In this document: in pieces, positions 8,548 to 19,302 of the stretch | Numbering within the stretch: position 1 is the stretch's first letter | How the letters are laid out: each line of letters starts with the position of its first letter | DNA from: AP-15 sp963703855 | Lineage (GTDB): Bacteria > Pseudomonadota > Alphaproteobacteria > ATCC43930 > CGMCC-115725 | Direction of reading: 5' to 3' | NCBI GenBank assembly: GCA_963703855.1 | Contig: CAVPFW010000011.1 | Location: 138,610 to 202,609, forward strand | DNA length: 64,000 nt | The notes under the pieces: model-generated | Databases searched by the model: none | What the model was told of the DNA's origin: nothing | Seen by the model: only the letters and a program-made list of their open reading frames with translations | Position numbers and translations under genes: made by a program

Positions 8548-9405
8548 ATGCGGCCGGCCTCGTCGATCGTAGCCTATCTCGAGGCGCTGCCGCTGACCGC
8601 GGTGTTCCTTGTCTTTTTCGTCGCACCGATGGTGCTGGTCGTCGTAGTCAGCTTTTTCGGCTACCAATCTTATCGGATGCTGATTCCTGGCCTAACACTC
8701 GACAATTACAGCGAGGTCTTTTCCGACCCCGTTACCTATCGAACCTACCTGATTACAATAAAGTTCTGTGTCATCGTCTGGACGATCACGGTTGTTCTCG
8801 GTTTCCTGATCGCCTATTTCCTCGCCTTTCTGGTGCGCAGCCCGAGCTGGCAGATGGTGCTTCTACTGCTCTGCACGATCCCGTTCTGGACCTCGATCGT
8901 GATCCGCATGATCGCCTGGATTCCGCTGCTCGGGCGCAACGGCCTCGTCAACCAGCTGCTGCTGGCGATCGGCGCGGTCGACCGGCCGCAGGAATGGCTG
9001 CTCTATTCCCAATTCGCCGTGATCATCGGCTACGTCCAGCTCTACACCCTGATGATGATCATGCCGATTTTCAACTCGATGATGCGGATCGACCCGGCAC
9101 TCGTCGAAGCCGCCACCGATGCCGGCGCCAATACCTGGCAGGTGCTGTGGACTGTTGTCCTGCCATTGTCCAAGCCGGGCATCGCTATCGGCTCGATCTT
9201 CGTCATCGCCATGGTGATGGGCGATTTCGTCACCGTCGACGTGCTCGGCGGCGGACAGGTCGCCTCGGTTGGAAAGGAGATCGCGTCTCAGCTCTCCTAT
9301 CTGCAGTTTCCGCCGGCGGCGGCGACCGCAATCGTGCTGCTGCTGGCGGTCGTCGCGATGATTGCCCTGTTGGTGCGGGTCGTCGACATCCGCAAGGAGC
9401 TGTGA
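8548..9405 (+). CDS. ABC transporter permease (PotB-like)
   Basis: 285 residues with six predicted membrane helices. The EAA loop, which contacts the ATPase, is E-A-A-T-D-A-G-A-N-T-W-Q near residue 187. The frame is open upstream, but that part overlaps the binding-protein gene; the ATG at 8548 places the first helix (L-T-A-V-F-L-V-F-F-V-A-P) directly after a short cytoplasmic tail. It forms the membrane channel with the next gene, whose start lies 3 bp after this stop. Confidence 0.92.
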   Translation: MRPASSIVAYLEALPLTAVFLVFFVAPMVLVVVVSFFGYQSYRMLIPGLTLDNYSEVFSDPVTYRTYLITIKFCVIVWTITVVLGFLIAYFLAFLVRSPSWQMVLLLLCTIPFWTSIVIRMIAWIPLLGRNGLVNQLLLAIGAVDRPQEWLLYSQFAVIIGYVQLYTLMMIMPIFNSMMRIDPALVEAATDAGANTWQVLWTVVLPLSKPGIAIGSIFVIAMVMGDFVTVDVLGGGQVASVGKEIASQLSYLQFPPAAATAIVLLLAVVAMIALLVRVVDIRKEL

Positions 9406-9407
9406 GG

Positions 9408-10250
9408 ATGCGTTCCGCGGCGCGCCCGCCGATCTTCTACGGCCTCGCGGTCCTGCTCGGGGTCTTTATCCTGTTTCTTTACGGCCCGATCGCAACCGTC
9501 GTGCTGCTCGCCTTCCAGGGGCCGAATGGCGGGCTGGTGTTTCCGATGAACGGGGTCTCGCTGCACTGGTTCGGCGAGCTGTTCCGGCCGCAATCGATCG
9601 GCGACATCTGGGGCGCGTTCGATCGCTCGATCGGTCTCGGCGCGGTGGTGATGGTCGCGACCGTAGTATTCTCGTTTCTCGCCGGCCTGGCCTTTCGCCA
9701 TCGTTTCGCCGGCGCCGCTGCGCTCTTCTATGTCGCCATCGCCAGCCTGGTGATGCCGTCGATCGTCGTCAGTCTCGGCATCGGCGCGATGTTCGAGATG
9801 CTCGGGATCGACCGCGCCTGGTACAGCTCGGCGCTGGGAGCCCATCTGACCTGGACTTTGCCATTCGGGCTTTTAATCATGTTCGCCGTGTTCAACCGGT
9901 TCAACCCGGCCTACGAGGAGGCGGCGCGCGATCTCGGGGCGACCGGCTGGCAGCGGGTCCGCCATGTCGTCGTGCCGATCATCGCCCCGAGCCTCCTCGG
10001 CGTAGCACTGTTCGGGTTCACACTGTCCTACGACGAGATTGCGCGAACTTCGCAGTCGATCGGGGCGCTGAACACGTTGCCGCTCGAGCTCGAAGCGATG
10101 CAGACCAACGCCACGACCCCGGTGATTTACGCGTTGGGGGCGATGACGACGGGCCTGTCCCTCCTGGTCATCGGCGCATGTTTGCTGGGAGTCGTTGCGG
10201 TGCGCCGGCGCCGGGAACGCTTCGGCTCGGATGCCGGGAAGGCGGCATGA
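9408..10250 (+). CDS. ABC transporter permease (PotC-like)
   Basis: 280 residues, about six membrane helices, with the EAA motif E-E-A-A-R-D-L-G-A-T-G-W-Q near residue 168. The ATG at 9408 follows TGAGG and lies immediately after the preceding permease stop, indicating tight coupling. It is the second membrane subunit of the PotABCD-like importer. The C-terminus ends in a basic cytoplasmic tail, R-R-R-R-E-R-F. Confidence 0.92.
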   Translation: MRSAARPPIFYGLAVLLGVFILFLYGPIATVVLLAFQGPNGGLVFPMNGVSLHWFGELFRPQSIGDIWGAFDRSIGLGAVVMVATVVFSFLAGLAFRHRFAGAAALFYVAIASLVMPSIVVSLGIGAMFEMLGIDRAWYSSALGAHLTWTLPFGLLIMFAVFNRFNPAYEEAARDLGATGWQRVRHVVVPIIAPSLLGVALFGFTLSYDEIARTSQSIGALNTLPLELEAMQTNATTPVIYALGAMTTGLSLLVIGACLLGVVAVRRRRERFGSDAGKAA

Positions 10251-10257
10251 GGCGCCG

Positions 10258-12330
<2,073 letters not shown>

Positions 12331-12345
12331 CGATGGCAGGCACCG

Positions 12346-14178
12346 ATGGCGCAGTCCTTTGAAATCGACAGCATCACCGCCAGCGTCGTGCAAGGCGCGC
12401 TCGAGAACATCGCGGTCGAGATGGGCTACAAGCTGATGCGGATGTCGTATTCGTCGATCATCCGCGAATCCGAAGATTTCGGCGCGGCATTGGTCGATGC
12501 CGAGGGGCGCGGGCTCGCCGAATCGGCGCAATCGACGCCGCTGCAATCGGGGCCGATCCCCGGCTACATCCGCGGCATCCTGAAAACGCTGCTGGCGCGA
12601 GGAGATCAGGTCCGGCCGGGCGACGTGATCATGCACAACGACGCCTATGGCGGTGCCAGCCATGGGCCGGATGTGGGCTTTGCGGTCCCGGTGTTTCACC
12701 AGGGGCGGCTCGTCGCCTTCGCCGCGACGACGGCGCATCACCTCGATATCGGCGCGCTGAGCCCCGGCAGCTGCGGCATCGTCGATGCGATCGACGCCTA
12801 CGCCGAAGGGCTCCAGTTCAAGGCCATCAAGGTCTATGACCGCGGCATCCGCAACGACGCCGTCTGGCAGTTGCTGCGCGACAATATCCGCGTCTCGGAC
12901 CTCGTCGTCGGCGACATGGAGGCGCAGATCGCCGCCGCGCGGATCGGCGCCGAGCGCCTCGGCGCATTGATCGAGCGCTACGGCTACGGGCGTTTTACCG
13001 CCGCCTCCACCGCGGTCATGGACTATGCCGAGCGGCTGATGCGCCAGGCGATCGCCGCAGTGCCGGACGGCGATTACACCGCCCGCACGATGATCGACGG
13101 GTTCCTCGACAGCCCCGACCCGCGCAAACGGCATCTGCCGATCGTCGCGACGGTGCGGGTGCGCGGCGCCGAGATCGAGGTCGATCTGACCGGCACCGCC
13201 GACCAAGTGACGGATCGGCCGATCAACATGCCGTTCGAGGGCACCGTCGATGTCGCGGTCTGGCTGACGATCCGCTCGGTGCTGCTCGATACCGCCGTGT
13301 GCGGGCATATCCCGGTCAATGACGGGCTGCTGCGCCCGATCCGGATCACGGCGCCGCTCGGCTCGCTCGCCAACCCGGTGTTCCCGGCGCCGACGATAGC
13401 CCGCTTCTGCCCCGGCAATCAGGTGGCCGACACCGTGATGAAGGCATTGGCGCAGGCGCTTCCGGGCCAGGTCTCGGCCGGGATCGGCAATCTCAAGGTC
13501 ATCGCCTTTTCCGGCATGCAGCAGGGCCGGCAATGGGTCCATATGGAGATCTTCGAGGGCAGCTATGGCGGGCGCAGCGGGCTCGACGGCATGGATGCGG
13601 TCGACACGCTCTACGCCAATACCCGCAACAACCCGATCGAGGATATCGAGAGCCACCTGCCGCTCCGGGTCACCCGCTATGAGTTGCGCGAGGGGGCGAG
13701 CGGGGCGGGCGAGTGGCGCGGCGGTCTCGGCTCGGTGCGGGAGTTCGCGTATCTGAGCGATGGCGGCGCCTCGGTCGAAGGCGAGGGGCATGCCTTCGCC
13801 CCCTGGGGGCTGGGCGGCGGCAAGCCCGGCAGCCCGGCGGAGCTGCGGCTCGTCCGGCAGGACGGGACGGTCGAGATGCTGCCCTCGAAGGTTCCGCACA
13901 TGCCGATCCGCACGGGCGAGCGGTTTGTCTGCATCGGCCCGGCCGGGGGCGGTTATGGCGACCCGCTCCTGCGCGACCCGGCGCGCGTGCGCAACGATGT
14001 CGCCGACGGCCTGCTGTCGGCCGTGGCCGCACGCCGCGATTACGGCGTGGCGCTGACCCCGGCCGGCGCCATCGACGCAGCGCAGACTGCTCGACTGCGC
14101 GCCGGGTCGGGCGCGCCTCTTCTTAACTCTGCATCTGCCCGGTCGGACGGCCCTTGTTCCAGGGCGCATTCTGCATGA
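12346..14178 (+). CDS. hyuB: Hydantoinase/oxoprolinase subunit B (HyuB family)
   Basis: 610 residues, usual length for HyuB. It begins with the family block D-S-I-T-A-S-V-V-Q-G-A-L-E. The metal-site-like segment H-N-D-A-Y-G-G-A-S-H-G-P-D-V (about residues 98-111) and the block S-Y-G-G-R-S-G-L-D-G-M-D near 406-417 are typical. It starts 15 bp after hyuA and must act with it as a two-subunit ATP-dependent cyclic amidohydrolase. The C-terminal 30 residues look less conserved. It is the last gene of the same-strand catabolic/transport run. Confidence 0.88.
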   Translation: MAQSFEIDSITASVVQGALENIAVEMGYKLMRMSYSSIIRESEDFGAALVDAEGRGLAESAQSTPLQSGPIPGYIRGILKTLLARGDQVRPGDVIMHNDAYGGASHGPDVGFAVPVFHQGRLVAFAATTAHHLDIGALSPGSCGIVDAIDAYAEGLQFKAIKVYDRGIRNDAVWQLLRDNIRVSDLVVGDMEAQIAAARIGAERLGALIERYGYGRFTAASTAVMDYAERLMRQAIAAVPDGDYTARTMIDGFLDSPDPRKRHLPIVATVRVRGAEIEVDLTGTADQVTDRPINMPFEGTVDVAVWLTIRSVLLDTAVCGHIPVNDGLLRPIRITAPLGSLANPVFPAPTIARFCPGNQVADTVMKALAQALPGQVSAGIGNLKVIAFSGMQQGRQWVHMEIFEGSYGGRSGLDGMDAVDTLYANTRNNPIEDIESHLPLRVTRYELREGASGAGEWRGGLGSVREFAYLSDGGASVEGEGHAFAPWGLGGGKPGSPAELRLVRQDGTVEMLPSKVPHMPIRTGERFVCIGPAGGGYGDPLLRDPARVRNDVADGLLSAVAARRDYGVALTPAGAIDAAQTARLRAGSGAPLLNSASARSDGPCSRAHSA

Positions 14179-14339
14179 TCGCCTCCAATGAGCCGCCCGC
14201 GCCCTCCCACCAACCACCGCAAATATCGCCTTAGGGTACACGCCAATATAGGGATGAAGTTCTAGAAAACTCGAAAAGGGCAGGCCGAGTCGGCGGTGCA
14301 GCCAATCGATGCCGAACTCGGCAATGCGCCATAATCACT

Positions 14340-14369
14340 TTGTAATTCATATAATATTCCTGTGATACT
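14340..14369 (+). promoter_or_regulatory. Possible sigma-70-like promoter
   Basis: TTGTAA at 14340-14345 and GATACT at 14364-14369, 18 bp apart, in an AT-rich patch about 120 bp before the small ORF at 14486. Four of six positions match each consensus box. This is weak support. Confidence 0.25.
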
Positions 14370-14485
14370 ATGAGCAAACGGCGCTGTCTCCTTCGGTGTC
14401 GGGGTCCGCGGCTATGGGCAAACGCTCCACGAGACCGGGGCGTGCTACTCGCTTTGAACCAAATCACCACAGCGAACAGGAGGAC

Positions 14486-14737
14486 ATGACCAAGCGCAAA
14501 AAAAACGTCCCCGCACCGCCCGCCGCGCGCGCCATCGCAAGCGGCACTTCCGGCTCACCGTCAAGGCGCAGGAAGTGCTGGTCTATTACACGCCGAACTG
14601 GATGGAAGGCGACGACCCGAAATGGCCGGCCGAGTTGGACGCGACTGCTGGCCTTCGGCGGCTCGGCACCGAGCGCGGGGCCGCCCTTGGCGATGATCGT
14701 GGTTGCTATGTGGGTGCTAGGCGCCGCGCGCGGCTGA
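14486..14737 (+). pseudogene. Small basic ORF with strong RBS, probably frame-disturbed
   Basis: An ATG at 14486 follows CAGGAGGAC, one of the strongest ribosome sites in the window, and opens a basic N-terminus (M-T-K-R-K-K). Directly after, a run of eight A residues (14498-14505) occurs. One added base there would join the start to another frame encoding a more protein-like stretch (R-H-F-R-L-T-V-K-A-Q-E-V-L-V-Y-Y, then T-P-N-W-M-E-G-D-D-P). The uncorrected frame gives 83 residues ending in a hydrophobic A-M-I-V-V-A-M-W-V-L segment. No family is recognised. It could be a decayed gene, an assembly indel, or not a gene. Confidence 0.3.
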
Positions 14738-14764
14738 TGATGGTGTCTCTAAGTACTTTAAAAA

Positions 14765-14841
14765 TGGTCGGAGTGAGAGGATTTGAACCTCCGGCCCCTG
14801 CCTCCCGAAGGCAGTGCTCTACCAGGCTGAGCTACACTCCG
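14765..14841 (-). tRNA. tRNA-Pro (anticodon CGG)
   Basis: Read on the minus strand, the 77-nt gene starts with acceptor arm CGGAGTG and ends with its complement, discriminator A and an encoded CCA (14765-14767). The D arm contains AGCTCAGCCTGGTAGAGC. The anticodon stem CTGCC/GGCAG closes the loop TTCGGGA, giving anticodon CGG (codon CCG, proline). The T arm is GGGGCCGGAGGTTCAAATCC-like, with the expected GGTTCAAATC core. Cloverleaf pairing is complete. Confidence 0.96.
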
Positions 14842-15060
14842 CCGACCGGCCGCGGTCTATAGCGCTTGCGCCGCCGGCGCGCAAGGCGGCGGCTTCAACG
14901 ACGCGGCTCGTCCGCCGTCGCCGGGCTCCCAGTCGGGAAATCCGCACACAATGTAAATGGTCCTGAACGAATGGTCCTGAACGGATATTTTGCCAATCCG
15001 ACTCCGGATGGCCGGCCAAGGAGGCTCGGCTCGGGTCACGCCGACATCCGTGCCGACCGG

Positions 15061-16080
15061 TCAGAAGCTGCGCTCGCTGGCGAACCCGGCGGCGTCGATC
15101 AGGGCGCGCCGCTCGGGGCCGTCGCCGAACCGGGAGAGCGCGTCGATCGCGGTGGCGGCATAGAGGCGGGCGCGCTCCAAGGTTTCGGCCAGGGCGCCGC
15201 GGCGCTCGACCAAGAGGATCGCGTGATCGAGATCGCCCGGCCGCTGATCCATCTGCTCGATCGTGCGCCGCCAGAACCCGCGTTCGGCATCGTCGCCGCG
15301 GGCGAAGGCGACCAGAATCGGCAAGGTGACCTTGCCGTCGCGGAAATCATCCCCGACGCTCTTGCCGAGCTCGGCCTGATGCGCCGAGAAGTCGAGCATG
15401 TCGTCGACCAGCTGAAACGCGGTTCCCAGATTGCGGCCGAAGCGGTCGAGCGCCTCCTCCTCCTCGGCCGGGCGCTCCGCCACGATCGCGCCGATGCGGC
15501 TCGCCGCCGCAAACAACTCCGCCGTCTTCGCCTGGATGACGGCGAGGTACGCCGTTTCGGTGGTCTCGGTGTCGCTGGTCGTCATCATCTGCATGACCTC
15601 GCCTTCGGCGATCACCGCGGAGGCGCGGGACAGGATCTCGAGAACCCGCAACGAGCCGTCCGCGACCATCAGCTCAAAGGCGCGGCTGAACAGAAAGTCG
15701 CCGACGAGGATTGCCGACTTGTTGCCCCAGACCGCGTTCGCGGTGTCGCGGCCGCGGCGCAGCTCGCTGGCGTCGACGACGTCGTCGTGCAGCAGGGTCG
15801 CGGTGTGGATGAACTCGACCGTGGCCGCGAGCGCCACGTGCCGCTCGCCGCGATAGCCGCAGAGGCGAGCGCAGGCCAGGGTCAGCATCGGCCGCAGCCG
15901 CTTTCCGCCGCCGGCGACGATATGGCCGGCGAGTTGCGGGATCAGCGCCACCGGGCTGTGCATGCGTTCGAGGATCAGCCGATTGACGCTTTCGAGGTCG
16001 CCTTTGAGAAGCTGGGACAACGGCTCGATCGATGGCTTGCGGCCCGCGTGCACCTGATCGACAACCGCCACCAGCGCCAC
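15061..16080 (-). CDS. ispB: Polyprenyl (octaprenyl/decaprenyl) diphosphate synthase
   Basis: 339 residues from a GTG start. Both aspartate-rich motifs of trans-prenyltransferases are present: L-L-H-D-D-V-V-D (D99, D100, D103) and L-V-D-D-M-L-D near 224-230, together with G-G-G-K-R-L-R-P at 57-64. It elongates FPP/GGPP with IPP to the ubiquinone side chain. The frame is open further upstream to 16251, but that would overlap the divergent DUF2007 gene. A perfect AGGAGG lies 5 nt before the GTG at 16080, which decides the start. Chain length cannot be read from sequence with certainty. Confidence 0.93.
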   Translation of the reverse strand: MALVAVVDQVHAGRKPSIEPLSQLLKGDLESVNRLILERMHSPVALIPQLAGHIVAGGGKRLRPMLTLACARLCGYRGERHVALAATVEFIHTATLLHDDVVDASELRRGRDTANAVWGNKSAILVGDFLFSRAFELMVADGSLRVLEILSRASAVIAEGEVMQMMTTSDTETTETAYLAVIQAKTAELFAAASRIGAIVAERPAEEEEALDRFGRNLGTAFQLVDDMLDFSAHQAELGKSVGDDFRDGKVTLPILVAFARGDDAERGFWRRTIEQMDQRPGDLDHAILLVERRGALAETLERARLYAATAIDALSRFGDGPERRALIDAAGFASERSF

Positions 16081-16085
16081 CCGAG

Positions 16086-16091
16086 CCTCCT
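16086..16091 (-). promoter_or_regulatory. Ribosome binding site fixing the ispB GTG start
   Basis: On the minus strand AGGAGG lies at 16091-16086, five bases before GTG at 16080-16078. It supports the short form of the protein over the 396-codon open frame. Confidence 0.75.
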
Positions 16092-16225
16092 GCGCGCCCG
16101 GCGCGGGCCGACCGGCCCGCCCGATCGGCTTGACGCGCGCCAACCCGAATGAGCATAGAATGCCGGCGAGAGCGGTCAAGAGCCGCACCATCGACCCCCG
16201 ATCGAAGCCCTCCCGAGCGTCTGCG

Positions 16226-16438
16226 ATGAAGGAGCTGCTGCGCACCAACAACGCCGTCCGCCTGTCCTGGGTGCAGGCGCTGCTCAGGGATTCGGGGATC
16301 GAGAGCCTGGTGCTGGACCATCACACGAGCCTGGTCGAAGGGAGCATCGGCGCCATCCCGCGCCGCCTGATGGTGGCGGAGCGCGACTTTGCCCGCGCCC
16401 GCGCGCTGCTCGCCGCAGCGGGCGAGGACGCCCGGTGA
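16226..16438 (+). CDS. DUF2007 domain protein (putative signal-transducing protein)
   Basis: 70 residues. The pattern K-E-L-L-R-T-N-N-A-V-R-L-S-W-V-Q-A-L-L followed by G-I-E-S-L-V-L-D-H-H and R-R-L-M-V-A-E-R-D is typical of DUF2007 proteins, which resemble the regulatory ferredoxin-like fold. Its function is unknown. It is divergent from ispB, and its stop overlaps the GTG start of the downstream methyltransferase gene by 4 bp, so those two are translationally coupled. An upstream in-frame ATG at 16130 would overlap ispB and is not preferred. Confidence 0.85.
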   Translation: MKELLRTNNAVRLSWVQALLRDSGIESLVLDHHTSLVEGSIGAIPRRLMVAERDFARARALLAAAGEDAR

Positions 16439-17193
16439 ACGAAGTGCCCGCCGCCGGGGCGGCCTTCACCGAAGATCGCCTATTGGGCGGCCGGATCCGG
16501 CTGAGGCAGCCGGCAACCGGGTATCGCGTCGCGATCGACCCGATCTTTCTCGCCGCCTCGGTGCCGGCCGAGCCGCATCAGCTCGTGCTCGATGTCGGCT
16601 GCGGCGCCGGTGCGGCGATGCTGTGCCTGGCGGCACGGGTGCCGCATGCCCGCGTCGTCGGCCTCGAGATGCAGCGCGATCTGGTTCGGCTGGCCGGCGA
16701 CAATGCGATCCTGAACGCGATGGAGGCCCGCGTCTCGGTCATGATCGGAGACCTCCTGCATCCGCCGCCGCGGCTGTCGCCCGGCGCCTTCGACCACGTC
16801 ATCGCGAACCCGCCGTTCAGCGAGCCCGGCCGCGCGATGCCGGCGGCTAGCGCGGGCAAGGCCGCCGCGACGGTCGAGGGCGATGCCGACCTCGGCGCCT
16901 GGGTGCGTTTTTGCCTGGCGATGGTGCGGCCCAAGGGGACGGTGACCTTCATCCACCGCGCCGATCGCATCGACGCGCTGATCGGCGAGATCGCCGGCCG
17001 GGCGGGCGAGGTCGTCGTCTTTCCGCTGTGGCCGGGCGAGGACCGGCAGGCGATCCGCATCCTGGTGCGCGCCCGCAAGCAGATCGCCGCTCCGGCGCGG
17101 CTCGCCCCCGGACTGGTGCTGCACCGGCCGGACGGCCGGCTGACCGATCGCGCCGAAGGGGTGCTGAGGGAGGGCCGAGGGCTCGATCTCTGA
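16435..17193 (+). CDS. SAM-dependent methyltransferase, TrmN6/YfiC-like
   Basis: 252 residues. The SAM motif I is L-D-V-G-C-G-A-G (about residues 51-58) and the catalytic N-P-P-F motif of N6-adenine methyltransferases is at about 124-127, followed by S-E-P-G. The N-terminal T-E-D-R-L-L-G-G-R-I-R-L-R-Q-P plus G-Y-R-V-A-I-D block matches tRNA1(Val) A37 N6-methyltransferase-like proteins of alphaproteobacteria. The likely substrate is a tRNA adenine, though RNA or DNA targets cannot be separated by motif. The GTG start overlaps the DUF2007 stop. Confidence 0.85.
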   Translation: MNEVPAAGAAFTEDRLLGGRIRLRQPATGYRVAIDPIFLAASVPAEPHQLVLDVGCGAGAAMLCLAARVPHARVVGLEMQRDLVRLAGDNAILNAMEARVSVMIGDLLHPPPRLSPGAFDHVIANPPFSEPGRAMPAASAGKAAATVEGDADLGAWVRFCLAMVRPKGTVTFIHRADRIDALIGEIAGRAGEVVVFPLWPGEDRQAIRILVRARKQIAAPARLAPGLVLHRPDGRLTDRAEGVLREGRGLDL

Positions 17194-17250
17194 CCGCCGC
17201 GCCGGCCGCTGCCGTGGTTTCGCACAGCGCGGCTTCCCATTTGAGGCGAC

Positions 17251-18093
17251 ATGAGCATTCGCGATCATCTCGATATCGAGCGTCTGTGGCGGCGCGGGCC
17301 GGTCGTCGCGGTTCTGCGCTTCGAAGGCGTGATCATGCCGCGGGCGCGCCGCAACGGCATCTCGTTGGCCAGCCACGCCAGGGCGATCGAGCGGGCGTTC
17401 GGTCTTCGCGGTGTCGTCGCCGTCGCCATCGTCGTCAACTCGCCGGGCGGCTCGCCGGTGCAGTCGGCGCTGCTGTTCCGCCGCATCCGCCAGCTCGCCG
17501 ACGAAAAGGGCATCCCGGTCGTCGCCTTTGCCGAGGACGTGGCGGCGTCGGGCGGCTACTGGCTGGCGCTCGCCGGGGACGAGATCTTCGGCGAGGAAAC
17601 CTCGCTGGTCGGCTCGATCGGGGTCATCAGCGCGGGCTTCGGCCTTTACGAGCTGCTCCAGCGCTTTGGCATCGAGCGGCGGCTTTACACCGCGGGCACG
17701 CACAAATCCCTGCTCGACCCGTTTCTGCCGGTGGACCCGGCCGATGTCGAACGCCTGACCGGATTGCAGCAGGACATCCACCGGGCGTTCAAGGAGCATG
17801 TGCGCCGGCGCCGCGCCGGCAAGATCGACGCCGCCGACGAAAGCCTGTTCGACGGCGACGTGCTGACCGGGAACATGGCGGCCCAGCGCGGGCTGATCGA
17901 CGGCATCGGCGAGCTGCGCGCGGTGATGCGCGCCCGCTACGGCGACACGGTCAGGCTGCGCGCGATCGCCCCCGAGCGCCGCCGGCGGTTATGGGAACGG
18001 CTGCCGTTCGCCGCCCGCGAGCCTTTCGCCGCGCTCGCCGATCTCGCAGAGTGGATCGAAGCCCGGGTGCTGTGGAGCCGGTTCGGGCTGTGA
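17251..18093 (+). CDS. S49 family serine peptidase (SppA-like)
   Basis: 280 residues. The nucleophile is S100 in D-V-A-A-S-G-G-Y-W and the general base is K152 in A-G-T-H-K-S-L-L-D-P-F, the Ser/Lys dyad of signal peptide peptidase A. The block N-S-P-G-G-S-P-V-Q-S is near 63-72. No clear N-terminal membrane anchor is seen, so it is a short, possibly cytosolic or peripheral S49 peptidase, unlike the long E. coli SppA. Its place between the tRNA methyltransferase and glyQ is typical of Rhodospirillales-like core gene order. Confidence 0.9.
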   Translation: MSIRDHLDIERLWRRGPVVAVLRFEGVIMPRARRNGISLASHARAIERAFGLRGVVAVAIVVNSPGGSPVQSALLFRRIRQLADEKGIPVVAFAEDVAASGGYWLALAGDEIFGEETSLVGSIGVISAGFGLYELLQRFGIERRLYTAGTHKSLLDPFLPVDPADVERLTGLQQDIHRAFKEHVRRRRAGKIDAADESLFDGDVLTGNMAAQRGLIDGIGELRAVMRARYGDTVRLRAIAPERRRRLWERLPFAAREPFAALADLAEWIEARVLWSRFGL

Positions 18094-18162
18094 TTGACGA
18101 GAGTTTGCGCCGGTCGCGCGCGTTTCTTGACCCCGCTCCCGGCGTGCCGGTAAACCTCGCCT

Positions 18163-18387
18163 ATGTTTGAGTTTCCCAAGCTCGTCCTATTGATCCTGGT
18201 GTTCGCCGCGGTGTGGATCGGCTACCGCTGGCTGAACGGGCCGGCGCGCGAATTGCCGCGCCGCCGCGCCGCGCCGCCGCGCCGGGCGATCCAAGCCGAA
18301 GATCTGGTCGCATGCGGCGTGTGCGGTTCCTACGTCGCGGCGCAGGCACCCGGCTGCGGCCGGCCCGATTGCCCGCGGCCGCGCTGA
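18163..18387 (+). CDS. Small membrane-anchored protein with Cys-rich C-terminus
   Basis: 74 residues. One N-terminal hydrophobic helix (L-V-L-L-I-L-V-F-A-A-V-W-I-G) is followed by a basic, Arg/Pro-rich linker and a C-terminal cluster C-G-V-C-G-S-Y-V-A-A then C-G-R-P-D-C-P. The four cysteines look like a zinc-ribbon or ligand knuckle, as in PP0621-type small proteins. No biochemical function is known. It lies 24 bp before glyQ and is probably co-transcribed. Confidence 0.7.
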   Translation: MFEFPKLVLLILVFAAVWIGYRWLNGPARELPRRRAAPPRRAIQAEDLVACGVCGSYVAAQAPGCGRPDCPRPR

Positions 18388-18411
18388 CCGCACCGCATCC
18401 GAGGCCGCACC

Positions 18412-19272
18412 GTGAGCTTTCAGTCGCTGGTCTTCGAGCTGCAATGCTATTGGGCGAAGCAGGGCTGCGTGATCCTGCAGCCCTATGACGTCGAGGTCGG
18501 CGCCGGCACCTTTCACCCGGCGACGGCATTGCGCGCGCTCGGGCCCAAGCCGTGGCGCGCGGCCTATGTGCAGCCCTCGCGCCGGCCGACCGACGGCCGC
18601 TATGGCGAGAACCCCAACCGCTTGCAGCAGCACCACCAGCTGCAGGTGATCCTGAAGCCCGCGCCAGCCGACAGCCAGGAGCTTTATCTCGCGAGCCTCA
18701 CGGCGATCGGCATTGATGCCCGCCGCCACGACATCCGCTTTGTCGAGGATGATTGGGAGAGCCCGACCCTGGGCGCCTGGGGGCTCGGCTGGGAAGTGTG
18801 GCTCGATGGCATGGAGGTCAGCCAGTTCACCTATTTCCAGCAGGTCGGCGGCATCGAATGCGACCCGGTCTCGACCGAGCTGACCTATGGGCTCGAACGG
18901 CTGGCGATGTACGTCGAAGGCGTCGAGAGCGTCTTTGAGCTCGACTACAACGGCGCCCACGAGGCCGCGCGCATAACCTATGCCGATGTGTTCAAGCGGG
19001 CTGAACGGGAATTCTCGACCTACAATTTCGAAATCGCCGACACCGCGCTGCTGGTGCGCCACTTCGCCGACGCCGAGGCCGAATGCCGCGCGGTGCTCGA
19101 ACGCGGGCTGGCCTTGCCGGCCTATGACCAATGCCTGAAGGCGAGCCATCTGTTCAACCTGCTCGACGCGCGGGGTGCCATCAGCGTGACCGAGCGCGCC
19201 GCCTACATCCTGCGCGTCCGCGCGCTCACCAAAGGCTGCTGCGAGGCCTGGCTCGCCGGCGCGAATGCGTGA
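18412..19272 (+). CDS. glyQ: Glycine--tRNA ligase, alpha subunit
   Basis: 286 residues from a GTG start. The sequence Q-G-C-V-I-L-Q-P-Y-D-V-E-V-G-A-G-T with Q-P-S-R-R-P-T-D-G-R-Y-G-E-N-P is the diagnostic class II catalytic core of bacterial alpha2beta2 GlyRS. It forms the aminoacylation site with the beta subunit encoded downstream, charging tRNA-Gly in the cytosol. glyS follows after 143 bp, which holds a large palindromic repeat, an unusual separation for this operon. Confidence 0.97.
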   Translation: MSFQSLVFELQCYWAKQGCVILQPYDVEVGAGTFHPATALRALGPKPWRAAYVQPSRRPTDGRYGENPNRLQQHHQLQVILKPAPADSQELYLASLTAIGIDARRHDIRFVEDDWESPTLGAWGLGWEVWLDGMEVSQFTYFQQVGGIECDPVSTELTYGLERLAMYVEGVESVFELDYNGAHEAARITYADVFKRAEREFSTYNFEIADTALLVRHFADAEAECRAVLERGLALPAYDQCLKASHLFNLLDARGAISVTERAAYILRVRALTKGCCEAWLAGANA

Positions 19273-19302
19273 ATGAGACAGCCGCATCCCATCTCCCACC
19301 CG

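Larger units (their letters stand above)
14179..14764. other. 586-bp spacer, locally AT-rich, with one doubtful small ORF
   Basis: This gap separates hyuB from the tRNA gene. Part of it (about 14320-14385) is conspicuously AT-rich for this genome and contains a weak promoter-like pair. From 14486 there is an ORF with a strong ribosome site, described separately. No recognisable conserved protein or RNA was found elsewhere in it. Confidence 0.5.

Noticed and set aside
14231..14470. Minus-strand 79-codon ORF in the spacer after hyuB
   Set aside because: No RBS, no family, composition unlike coding sequence here.
14866..16152. Long plus-strand frame opposite ispB
   Set aside because: Antisense shadow; the minus strand carries both aspartate-rich prenyltransferase motifs and a perfect RBS.
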